Part shown: positions 34,651 through 41,825 of the stretch, piece by piece
Position numbering within the stretch: position 1 is the first letter of the stretch
Layout: each line of letters opens with the position of its first letter
From: an uncultured Sphingobacteriales bacterium
Lineage (GTDB): Bacteria; Bacteroidota; Bacteroidia; Chitinophagales; Chitinophagaceae
Reading direction: 5' to 3'
Length of the DNA stretch: 44,324 nt
Assembly (NCBI GenBank): GCA_937871285.1
Contig: CALMQS010000111.1
Location: 1-44,324, forward strand
The notes under the pieces: generated by a model
What the model was told of the DNA's origin: nothing
The model's database searches: none
Seen by the model: only the letters and a program-made list of their open reading frames with translations
Made by a program: the position numbers and the translations under genes

Positions 34651-35658
34651 ATGTCCAGATACCAGAACCTCACTACGTTGGATGAATTCACTATTCAGCA
34701 GCTTCGTTTATTTCCGCATGCCACCGGGGAATTATCAGGTTTGCTCCGAGGCATAGGTTTGGCCGCCAAGCAGGTAAACCTTGAAATAAATAAAGCGGCC
34801 CTGGCAGATATATTGGGTGCGGAAGGAAGCATCAATATCCAGGGAGAAGTAGTGCAGAAATTAGATGTATATGCCAATAATGTTTTTATTAATGTATTGC
34901 GATCCGGGATCAATTGCGCCGGTATTGTTTCCGAAGAGAACGAGGAGATGGTTGTGTTTGATGATGCCAAAAGCAACCAGTCGAAATATGTGCTGCTCAT
35001 GGACCCGGTAGATGGTTCCGGAAATATTGATATTAATATTTCCATAGGGAGTATATTCAGTGTTTATCGCCGTGTTTCCGAACTGGGTAAACCGGCTATA
35101 TTGGAAGATTTCCTGCAGCAGGGTACAAAACAAGTTGCGGCGGGCTATGTCATTTACGGCTCATCTACCATACTCGTGTATGCAACCCGCAGGGGAGTGA
35201 ACGGGTTTACTTTAGACACCGCTATCGGCGAGTTTTACCTTAGCCATCCCAATTTGAAAATGCCTTCGCACGGCCCTTTTTATTCATTCGACAACCGTTA
35301 TTATAACCAGGTGGATCAGAAGCTGAAGAACTATGTGGATTTTTGTATCTCCGCTACGGAAAATAAGAACGGGCCCTATTCCAACCGCTATTATGGTTGT
35401 ATGGTGGCCGATATTCACCGTAATTTATTAAAGGGCGGAATATTTTTTTATCCGCAGGTAATGGGCAAGCCCAATGGCAAGCTCAGGCTGTGCTACGAAT
35501 GCAATCCGATGGCTTTTATAACGGAAGTGGCTGGTGGTAATGCGACCAATGGAAAACAACGGATACTGGATATACAACCTGAACATATTCACCAGCGCAG
35601 CCCTTTGTTTATTGGCTCAAAGGAAATGATGGAGGATCTGCAAAGATTTTTGCAGTAA
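34651..35658 (+). CDS. fbp: Class 1 fructose-1,6-bisphosphatase
   Basis: 335 residues from the ATG at 34651; an in-frame ATG at 34612 adds 13 residues not expected in the family and lies only 2 bp after the preceding stop. Metal-binding residues are seen at E95-E99 (SEENEE), D118 and D121 (MDPVDGSGNIDIN), almost exactly the numbering of vertebrate FBPase. The core motif reads GSGN instead of the usual GSSN. Substrate-site motifs YSFDNRYYNQ, SNRYYGCMVADIHRNLLKGG and LRLCYECNPMAFI are intact. It carries out gluconeogenic removal of the C1 phosphate from fructose-1,6-bisphosphate in the cytosol. Confidence 0.95.
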   Translation: MSRYQNLTTLDEFTIQQLRLFPHATGELSGLLRGIGLAAKQVNLEINKAALADILGAEGSINIQGEVVQKLDVYANNVFINVLRSGINCAGIVSEENEEMVVFDDAKSNQSKYVLLMDPVDGSGNIDINISIGSIFSVYRRVSELGKPAILEDFLQQGTKQVAAGYVIYGSSTILVYATRRGVNGFTLDTAIGEFYLSHPNLKMPSHGPFYSFDNRYYNQVDQKLKNYVDFCISATENKNGPYSNRYYGCMVADIHRNLLKGGIFFYPQVMGKPNGKLRLCYECNPMAFITEVAGGNATNGKQRILDIQPEHIHQRSPLFIGSKEMMEDLQRFLQ

Positions 35659-35702
35659 TATTTCTTTATAGATCATTTATGCACTCCTATTAACTTTATC
35701 TA

Positions 35703-36173
35703 ATGCACACTATTTCCATTTTTTTGGATTCACTTGTATCTGTTCTTTTTGCCCTGTACCTGTTTGTTATTGTTATAAGGATGTTTGCTCTCGTGCGGCT
35801 ATCCCGCTTTTTTGGTAAGTATGCCCATATTACGCCCGCAAACGAAGCGCCCGATGATGTTACTTTCACTGTATCTTATAGCTGGGCTAATTTCCTGTCG
35901 CCTGTTCCGGGAATTACCATAAAGATCCGCCGTTCTTCGGCAAAAGACTCGTTGCATAACGACTGGCACGGATGGTTTACATCTAACATTATTTTCCTGT
36001 ATTATTTCAAAGGGCGGTATGAACTGGATAATCCCGTTCCCGGTGAAGCGTATGGCTGGCATCATCTCTACCTGTTTGATAAGCCGGATACCCGGATCAT
36101 CATGAATCTTTTTCATCTGAAAGATAATAAGCAGATCATTTCGGATGAAGGATATTATATTGTGAAGAAATAA
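35703..36173 (+). CDS. Unrecognised membrane-anchored protein
   Basis: 156 residues. I do not recognise the family. One strong hydrophobic segment (about residues 5-28, SIFLDSLVSVLFALYLFVIVIRMF) is followed by a soluble domain rich in aromatics with no cysteines (WHGWFTSNIIFLYYFKGRYELD, YGWHHLYLFDKPDTRIIMN). It lies 44 bp after fbp and 18 bp before the ABC ATPase gene on the same strand, so it belongs to that operon. The composition and codon use look like those of its neighbours, so it is probably a real gene. Confidence 0.75.
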   Translation: MHTISIFLDSLVSVLFALYLFVIVIRMFALVRLSRFFGKYAHITPANEAPDDVTFTVSYSWANFLSPVPGITIKIRRSSAKDSLHNDWHGWFTSNIIFLYYFKGRYELDNPVPGEAYGWHHLYLFDKPDTRIIMNLFHLKDNKQIISDEGYYIVKK

Positions 36174-36191
36174 ATTAAGCAGTTTACATTA

Positions 36192-37679
36192 ATGAGTCCT
36201 GTATACCTGCTGCGTGCAGAAAATATATCAAAATCCTTTCCGGGTGTTAAGGCACTCGATAATGTGCAACTGCATGTTGAAAAAGGAAAAGTGCATGCGG
36301 TTATGGGAGAAAACGGCGCGGGGAAATCTACCTTAATGAAAATCCTGATCGGCATGTATGCGCCCGATGCGGGACAAATTATTTACAAGGGGCAACCCAT
36401 CACTTTTAACTCCGTGCACGATGCGCTTAAGGCAGGCTTTTCCATGATCCACCAGGAACTGCTGCCTTTCCCGGAGCTGAGCGTGGCGGAAAATATTTTT
36501 ATGGGCAATGAGCCCACTATAGCTATTCCCGGGTGGATCAACCGTAAAAAAAGAAATAAGGATGCACAGTTGCTTGTTGATCAATTAGGATTACGGATAA
36601 ATGTTACCCGGCGTATGAAGACGCTCAGCGTAGCGGAAATGCAGATGGTTGAAATTGCCAAAGCGCTATCCAATAAAGCGGAAGTTATTATTATGGATGA
36701 GCCCACTTCGGCGCTGTCCGACAGGGAAACCGCCATGCTGTTTGATATGATCCGTGATCTGAAACGGCAGGGCATTGCTGTTATTTACATTTCACATAAA
36801 ATGGATGAAATATTGCGCATCGCGGATACCATATCGGTTATGCGTGACGGTAAGTATATCGCCACGCATCCGGCAGGCGCAATAAGCAACGAAGGACTGA
36901 TCTCACTGATAGTTGGAAGGGAATTGAATGCCATTTTTGAAAAAAGAAATGTTATACTCGGAGCAATAGCTTTGTCGGTTGAGGGTTTAACCGGCGAAAA
37001 ATTTAGGAGCATTAATTTTTCTGTACGCCAGGGTGAGATATTGGGCATAGCGGGGCTGATGGGAGCAGGACGAACGGAAATTGTAAACGCGATATTTGGA
37101 CTGGACAAAATGTATAAAGGAACGATTGCTGTAAAGGGCAAGCCTGTTACCATTCGTTCGCCAAAGGATGCTATACGTTATGGAATAGGACTGATTACTG
37201 AAGACCGGAAGAGCACCGGGCTTGTGCTGTCGGGAACGGTGAAGCATAATATTACACTGGCTGCATTAAAAAGCTGCTGCAAGGGCCCGTTTATTGAAAT
37301 GCAACAAGAGCGTAGCATTGCAGAGCAGCAAATTCAGCGGTTCGCTATTAAAACACCATCCGGGAACCAGGTAGTAAATTTTTTAAGTGGTGGCAACCAG
37401 CAAAAAATTGTGCTGGCAAAGGTATTGCTCAATGATCCGGATATTATTATTCTTGATGAACCCACAAGAGGTATAGACATTGGCGCTAAAGCAGAGATAT
37501 ACAGGCTTATGAATGACCTGGCAGCAAAAGGAAAAGCGATCATCATGATCTCCTCCGAACTGCCGGAAATACTGGGCATGAGCGACAGGATAATAGTAGT
37601 TCATGACGGCAGTATAAAAGCCGAATTGACCGGCGCTGAAGCCACGCAGGAAAAGATTATGCAATATGCGATGATGTGA
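36192..37679 (+). CDS. Ribose/galactose-type ABC importer, tandem ATPase (RbsA/MglA-like)
   Basis: 495 residues with two ABC domains, typical of CUT2 sugar importers. The first has Walker A GENGAGKST (39-47), signature LSVAEMQMVEIAKAL and Walker B VIIMDEPTSALSD. The second has the degenerate Walker A GLMGAGRTE usual in this family, signature LSGGNQQKIVLAKVL and Walker B IIILDEPTRGIDIGAK. It energises the permease encoded 115 bp downstream. Ribose is a reasonable guess given the nucleoside hydrolase, but inositol, xylose or galactose importers share this architecture. Confidence 0.93.
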   Translation: MSPVYLLRAENISKSFPGVKALDNVQLHVEKGKVHAVMGENGAGKSTLMKILIGMYAPDAGQIIYKGQPITFNSVHDALKAGFSMIHQELLPFPELSVAENIFMGNEPTIAIPGWINRKKRNKDAQLLVDQLGLRINVTRRMKTLSVAEMQMVEIAKALSNKAEVIIMDEPTSALSDRETAMLFDMIRDLKRQGIAVIYISHKMDEILRIADTISVMRDGKYIATHPAGAISNEGLISLIVGRELNAIFEKRNVILGAIALSVEGLTGEKFRSINFSVRQGEILGIAGLMGAGRTEIVNAIFGLDKMYKGTIAVKGKPVTIRSPKDAIRYGIGLITEDRKSTGLVLSGTVKHNITLAALKSCCKGPFIEMQQERSIAEQQIQRFAIKTPSGNQVVNFLSGGNQQKIVLAKVLLNDPDIIILDEPTRGIDIGAKAEIYRLMNDLAAKGKAIIMISSELPEILGMSDRIIVVHDGSIKAELTGAEATQEKIMQYAMM

Positions 37680-37794
37680 GTCAGGTAAAGGAAGAATAAG
37701 TATCAATTTTTAAAGAAATGTTTTTCTGCAGCCTTGATTTTTTTTGTTACTTTTTTGCATCAGGGTAAAAAAGTAAAAGTTTAAATATTCAAAA

Positions 37795-38742
37795 ATGAAC
37801 CTGACGAAAATAAAATCATCATCCGGCTACTTCTCTAAGTACGGCATTTTCATAGCTCTTCTAACCATATGCATCATACTGTCTGTTGCCACGCCCTATT
37901 TTTTTACGGCGCAGAATATCCTGATCGTATTACGGCAGGTATCCATTAACGGTATACTGGCCATCGGCGTTACTTTTGTTATTATAGCCGGAGGCATTGA
38001 TCTTTCCCTGGGCTCGGTGCTGGCATTAACCGGAGTTGTTGCCGCCAGTTTTGCCCATCCCGGCACCTATGCGCTCATTGTTCCGGTTATGCTGGGTATA
38101 CTCACCGGAGTTATTATCGGCGCCATTAACGGGTTAACCATTACGCTGGGAAAGGTTGCACCGTTCATTGTTACATTGGGTATGATGACGATAGCAAGAG
38201 GGCTGGCATTGGTATGGAGCGATGGAAGGCCGGTTACGAACCTGTCGCCCGCTTTTAATTATATTGGCGGCGGCGATTTCCTGCATATTCCTGTGCCTAT
38301 ATTGTTGTTTGTGCTGGTGATCATTGTTTCGGCTGTAATTTTAAACTATACCCGTATCGGCCGTTACATTTACGCGGTAGGCGGCAATGAAAATGCCGCA
38401 AGAGCTTCGGGCATACGGGTAAGCGGGGTGAAGCTTTTTGCTTATATGATGTGCAGCGGTCTGGCCGGACTGGCGGGCATTATCCTTGCTTCGCGCATAA
38501 CCACGGGTCAGCCCAATGCGGGCATCGCATATGAGCTGGATGCCATTGCGGCCGTAGTGATCGGGGGCACCAGCTTATTGGGTGGAAGGGGAAGCATTGC
38601 CGGAACAGTGGTTGGCGTATTGATCATAGGTGTGATCAACAACGGCCTGGATCTGCTAAACGTAACATCCTACTACCAGCAGATCATTAAAGGTGTGATC
38701 ATTGTTGGCGCGGTACTGCTCGACAGGAAGAATGCGCAGTAG
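37795..38742 (+). CDS. Ribose-type ABC importer permease (RbsC-like)
   Basis: 315 residues with 8-10 hydrophobic segments of the BPD_transp_2 family. Conserved motifs are INGILAIGVTFVIIAGGIDLSLGSVLAL, GLTITLGKVAPFIVTLGMMTIARG, GRYIYAVGGNENAARASGI (the ATPase-coupling loop) and DAIAAVVIGGTSLLGGRGSI. It follows the ATPase gene. The expected next gene, the binding protein, is displaced about 760 bp by a GxxExxY gene and palindromes. Confidence 0.93.
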   Translation: MNLTKIKSSSGYFSKYGIFIALLTICIILSVATPYFFTAQNILIVLRQVSINGILAIGVTFVIIAGGIDLSLGSVLALTGVVAASFAHPGTYALIVPVMLGILTGVIIGAINGLTITLGKVAPFIVTLGMMTIARGLALVWSDGRPVTNLSPAFNYIGGGDFLHIPVPILLFVLVIIVSAVILNYTRIGRYIYAVGGNENAARASGIRVSGVKLFAYMMCSGLAGLAGIILASRITTGQPNAGIAYELDAIAAVVIGGTSLLGGRGSIAGTVVGVLIIGVINNGLDLLNVTSYYQQIIKGVIIVGAVLLDRKNAQ

Positions 38743-38765
38743 AAGAGACACTTGTATTCGACAAC

Positions 38766-38814
38766 CATTCGTGCATTCGTGGCTGGGAAAGGGGTTGCCA
38801 CGAATGCACGAATG
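38766..38814. repeat. Long palindrome, copy A (flanks the GxxExxY gene)
   Basis: A perfect 18-bp inverted repeat, CATTCGTGCATTCGTGGC (38766-38783) and its complement (38797-38814), with a 13-nt loop TGGGAAAGGGGTT. It lies 23 bp after the permease stop codon and could also act as a transcript-end hairpin or mRNA stabiliser. A related copy with a matching loop lies beyond the GxxExxY gene. Confidence 0.85.
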
Positions 38815-38866
38815 TGGTAGCTGTTCATTGGACTTGTGTGCTTATTCATACAAGATAATGACCGGA

Positions 38867-39241
38867 TCAGAGTATTATCCTTTTATAACTCAATTTTAAT
38901 TCTCCGAAGTTGACAATCAATGCTAATTTGCTGCCCGAAACTTTTAAATAGTTGATAGCCCGGGATACGAATTCATCTGTAATACCCGAACAGCCTTTTA
39001 CTTCCAGAATAATGTTGTCATAAACAACAAAATCAGCATAGAACTTATGAGGTAATATAGCTCCCTTATAATTTACATCATACATTTTTTCCCGTTCAAA
39101 AGGAATGTCTTCTTTCAAAAATTCATAGGTTAAAGCATCTTTGTATACAATCTCCAAAAAACCGGCTCCAAGGTTGTTGTGTACCTCCATGCATATTCCA
39201 ATGATCTTATAGCTCTCTTCTTTAAAAAAAATTTCTGGCAT
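38867..39241 (-). CDS. GxxExxY protein (PD-(D/E)XK-like)
   Basis: 124 residues on the strand opposite to the surrounding ABC operon. The defining motif is G27-F-L-E30-I-V-Y33. A PD-(D/E)XK-type arrangement follows: D70 (YADFVV), E80 and K82 (ILEVKG). This suggests a nuclease-like fold, but no activity is established for the family. Length is normal and the frame intact. It is flanked on both sides by related long palindromes and bracketed by a 16-bp direct repeat, and it interrupts the permease/binding-protein gene order, all of which suggest that it arrived as a unit. Such genes often occur in several copies in Bacteroidota genomes. Confidence 0.88.
   Translation of the reverse strand: MPEIFFKEESYKIIGICMEVHNNLGAGFLEIVYKDALTYEFLKEDIPFEREKMYDVNYKGAILPHKFYADFVVYDNIILEVKGCSGITDEFVSRAINYLKVSGSKLALIVNFGELKLSYKRIIL
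38883..38898. repeat. 16-bp direct repeat, copy 1
   Basis: TTATAACTCAATTTTA, inside the 3' end of the GxxExxY coding sequence (it encodes KLSYK on the minus strand). The identical sequence occurs at 39266-39281. Confidence 0.75.
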
Positions 39242-39265
39242 TTTTACAGGTTTATGACTTTAAAG

Positions 39266-39281
39266 TTATAACTCAATTTTA
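39266..39281. repeat. 16-bp direct repeat, copy 2
   Basis: A perfect copy of 38883-38898, 383 bp away and 24 bp upstream of the GxxExxY ATG. Read on the minus strand in the matching frame it again spells KLSY and then runs to a stop just before the gene, so it could be a remnant of a lost tandem copy. Confidence 0.75.
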
Positions 39282-39337
39282 TATATAAGGACATTCTGTA
39301 CATTTCACAACAGAAGCTGCCTGTTATACTTAAAATT

Positions 39338-39410
39338 CATTCGCGCATTCGTGGCTGGAAAAGGGGCTGCCACGAATGCCCGCCTGAACGGACGGGCAGG
39401 CACGAATAAT
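39338..39410. repeat. Long palindrome, copy B, with an inserted sequence in its right arm
   Basis: The left arm CATTCGCGCATTCGTGGC (39338-39355) differs from copy A at one position. The 13-nt loop TGGAAAAGGGGCT is nearly the same. The right arm begins GCCACGAATG (39369-39378), is interrupted by 22 bp (39379-39400), and resumes CACGAATAAT. Confidence 0.8.
39379..39400. repeat. 22-bp insertion nested in palindrome copy B
   Basis: It begins CCCGCCTG, has AACGGA in the middle and ends CGGGCAGG. Removing it restores the right arm seen in copy A. It is itself partly self-complementary (CCCG/CGGG, GCCTG/CAGGC) and much more GC-rich than its surroundings. Confidence 0.65.
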
Positions 39411-39430
39411 GCACAACTGCTATTTGGGGT

Positions 39431-39448
39431 CATTCGTTTATTCGTGGC
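39431..39448. repeat. Third, partial palindrome arm
   Basis: CATTCGTTTATTCGTGGC matches the left arm at all but three positions and is followed by TGAAAA as at the start of the loop, but no right arm follows. Its TTATTCGTG (39438-39446) is complementary to CACGAATAA (39401-39409), so an alternative hairpin can form upstream of the binding-protein gene. Confidence 0.6.
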
Positions 39449-39504
39449 TGAAAATCATAAAAAATACATACCTTACCTCCCTTCAAAAAACAACAACAGG
39501 TCAT

Positions 39505-40437
39505 ATGAAATTTTGTACAATTTTTTCTGTAATTATAGCGGGAGCTATCCTTTCAGGATGTAACCGGGGCGGCAATAAAGATGGAGAAAAGGGCATCGTC
39601 ATCGGCGCTTCCATGCTCAGCCTGCAGTCTGAATTTGTGGTGAATGTAAAAGACGCTATGGAAGATCATGCCAAAGAGAAAAACGTGAAGCTGGTTGTAA
39701 ATGACGCGCAGCGCACGGCCGACAGGCAGGTGCAGCAGGTAGAAACCTTCATCTCGCAAAAGGTAGACGCCATCATCCTCAACCCATGCGAAGTGGAAGC
39801 CAGCTCACCCGCTATTGAAAAAGCCAAAGCGGCAGGTATACCCGTTATTAATGTAAATTCTGAAACGGCCGCTGCGCCCGATGGATTTGTAGGCTCCCGC
39901 GATGAGGAAGCCGGTGAAATAGCCATGGAGCAAATCGCTAAGCTGCTGAACGGGAAGGGTAATGTAGTGATGATAGAAGGCTATATGGGCCAGGCAGCAC
40001 AGATCAAAAGATCGGCCGGTGCAAAAACGGTGCTTGGTAAATACCCCGGCATACATATCCTGGCGCAGCAAACGGCGGATTGGGACAGGGCAAAGGGAAT
40101 GAGCCTAATGGAAAACTGGATACAAAGCTATGGCGATAAGATCAATGCCGTATTTGCCCACAACGATGAAATGGGCATGGGGGCCTTGCAGGCATTGGAG
40201 CAGTCTAAATTAAAGAACAAGGTTAAAGTAGTGAGCATTGATGCCATAGCCGATGCGTTGCAGGCGGTGAAAGACGGCAGATTAGATGCTACGGTTTACC
40301 AGGATGCCAAAGGGCAGGGCGCAGGAGCCATTGATATGGCCATACAACTGGTAAAGAAGGAACCGGTGGAAAAGAAAGAAATCTTCATCCCGTTTCAATT
40401 GGTAACGAAGGAAAATGTGGATACTTTTTTGAAATAA
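39505..40437 (+). CDS. Ribose-type ABC importer substrate-binding lipoprotein (RbsB-like)
   Basis: 310 residues from the ATG at 39505; an in-frame ATG at 39409 would add 32 residues derived from the repeat region and is rejected. The lipoprotein signal ends with ILSGC. The two-lobed type I periplasmic-binding fold is recognisable (MLSLQSEFVVNVKDAMEDHAKEKN; QVQQVETFISQKVDAIILNP; GIPVINVNSE; FAHNDEMGMGALQALE; DATVYQDAKGQGAGAIDMA). It delivers a monosaccharide to the permease/ATPase pair. The gene is separated from them by the GxxExxY/palindrome segment. Confidence 0.93.
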   Translation: MKFCTIFSVIIAGAILSGCNRGGNKDGEKGIVIGASMLSLQSEFVVNVKDAMEDHAKEKNVKLVVNDAQRTADRQVQQVETFISQKVDAIILNPCEVEASSPAIEKAKAAGIPVINVNSETAAAPDGFVGSRDEEAGEIAMEQIAKLLNGKGNVVMIEGYMGQAAQIKRSAGAKTVLGKYPGIHILAQQTADWDRAKGMSLMENWIQSYGDKINAVFAHNDEMGMGALQALEQSKLKNKVKVVSIDAIADALQAVKDGRLDATVYQDAKGQGAGAIDMAIQLVKKEPVEKKEIFIPFQLVTKENVDTFLK

Positions 40438-40453
40438 AGCATACGATCATTAA

Positions 40454-41692
40454 ATGACCCCCATGTCTAAGTCAACTCCCAATAATATGCTGCTACATCG
40501 CCGTAATTTCCTCAGTATAGCTGCGCTTGCCGGAGCAGGAATGGCTTTGAGCCCGCGTTTTGCATTTGCGGGGGAACCTGTTAGTGACCGCAAGATCCGT
40601 ATAGGCATTGTGGGCGGCAGGTTCGGCGCCGGCTTTTATTTTCATGAACATCCCAACTGTATTGTTGAGGCGGTAAGCGATTTGCGTACCGACCGCAGGG
40701 AAGTGCTGCAAAAAACATACAACTGCAAAAAGTCGTATGAATCGCTGGAACAACTGTTGTTGGATAAAAACATTGAGGCGGTATTCATCGCCACAGGTGC
40801 GCCCGACCATGCCCGTCATGTGCTGGCTGCACTGCATGCCGGCAAGCATGTATTGTGCGCCGTGCCTGCGGCCATGACGCTGGAAGAATGTGCATCGTTA
40901 CGTGATGCCGTAAAACGCACAGAACTTACCTATATGATGGCGGAAACCACTGTTTATCGCCAGAATACCATCTCCGTAAAAAAAATGTACCACGAGGGAA
41001 AGTTTGGTAATATTTTCAGTGCCGCGGCGGAATACAATCACCCGGGGCTGGAAGTGCTTTTTTGGGAAGATGGAGTACAAACATGGCGGCATGGATTTCC
41101 ACCGATGCATTATCCTACCCACTGTACCGCTTTTTTAATTGCGGTAACCGGCGAGCGCCTTACAGAAGTGAGCGGCATGGGCTGGGGTGATGGCAGCCCA
41201 TTGCTGAAAGACAATCCATATAATAACCCGTTCTGGAATGAAACCGCTTTCTTTAAAACCAATAAAGGTAATCCTTTTAGGGTGGAAGTAAACTGGCGTG
41301 GTGCTTTAAGAGGCGTGGAACGCGGTGAATGGCGCGGTGATAAGATGAGCTTTTTCTCCGCGCTGCAGGAAGGGCAGGAGCACACGATTGTTCATGCGGC
41401 AGATACGATAGGGCGTGATGATGCCGGCTTTCAGCACAAAGAAGCTACCATAGAAACATATAAGCAACCCCAATGGTGGCAAACGGATATGTTGCCTCAA
41501 TCGCTGCGCCACAACAGCGGACACGATGGTTCTCATACTTTTATTACCCATGAATTTATTGATGCATTGATCAACAGCCGCAATCCTGAAGTAAATATTC
41601 ATGAGGCATTGGCCTATACCGCGCCGGGTATTGTTGCCCACCAGTCGGCATTAAAAGGCGGGGAATGCATGAAAGTGCCGGGGTTTGATTAG
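40454..41692 (+). CDS. Gfo/Idh/MocA family oxidoreductase, Tat-exported
   Basis: 412 residues with a twin-arginine leader (HRRNFLSIAALAGAGMALSPRFAFA). The NAD-binding motif is GIVGGRFGAGF (51-61). At the E-K-P position the sequence reads A136-V137-P138, so the conserved lysine is absent. The C-terminal domain contains HCTAFLIAVTGE and EVNWRGALRG. It lies 16 bp after the binding-protein gene and is likely the last gene of that transcript. It may oxidise or isomerise a sugar in the periplasm before uptake. An ATG at 40463 is an alternative start. Confidence 0.87.
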   Translation: MTPMSKSTPNNMLLHRRNFLSIAALAGAGMALSPRFAFAGEPVSDRKIRIGIVGGRFGAGFYFHEHPNCIVEAVSDLRTDRREVLQKTYNCKKSYESLEQLLLDKNIEAVFIATGAPDHARHVLAALHAGKHVLCAVPAAMTLEECASLRDAVKRTELTYMMAETTVYRQNTISVKKMYHEGKFGNIFSAAAEYNHPGLEVLFWEDGVQTWRHGFPPMHYPTHCTAFLIAVTGERLTEVSGMGWGDGSPLLKDNPYNNPFWNETAFFKTNKGNPFRVEVNWRGALRGVERGEWRGDKMSFFSALQEGQEHTIVHAADTIGRDDAGFQHKEATIETYKQPQWWQTDMLPQSLRHNSGHDGSHTFITHEFIDALINSRNPEVNIHEALAYTAPGIVAHQSALKGGECMKVPGFD

Positions 41693-41777
41693 GAGGGAGC
41701 TGGATGATGCGGTGTAGCGATTATGATCAATTGCAAAGCAATCCGGGATTTTTTAGAATTCAAAACCCAGTAAAAGC

Positions 41778-41806
41778 AAAAAACCCCGGTACAGCCGGGG
41801 CTTTGA
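41778..41806 (-). terminator. Terminator for the beta-barrel protein gene (possibly bidirectional)
   Basis: Stem CCCCGG (41784-41789) and CCGGGG (41795-41800) with a 5-nt loop. On the minus strand it is followed by TTTTTTGCTTTT, giving a classical terminator 26 bp after the beta-barrel stop codon. On the plus strand only CTTTG follows. Confidence 0.75.
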
Positions 41807-41825
41807 TATGTTTGTCTGTCGTCTG

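Noticed and set aside
39409..39504. N-terminal extension of the binding protein from an upstream ATG
   Set aside because: The extra residues come from the palindrome repeats, and the lipoprotein signal starts cleanly at 39505.
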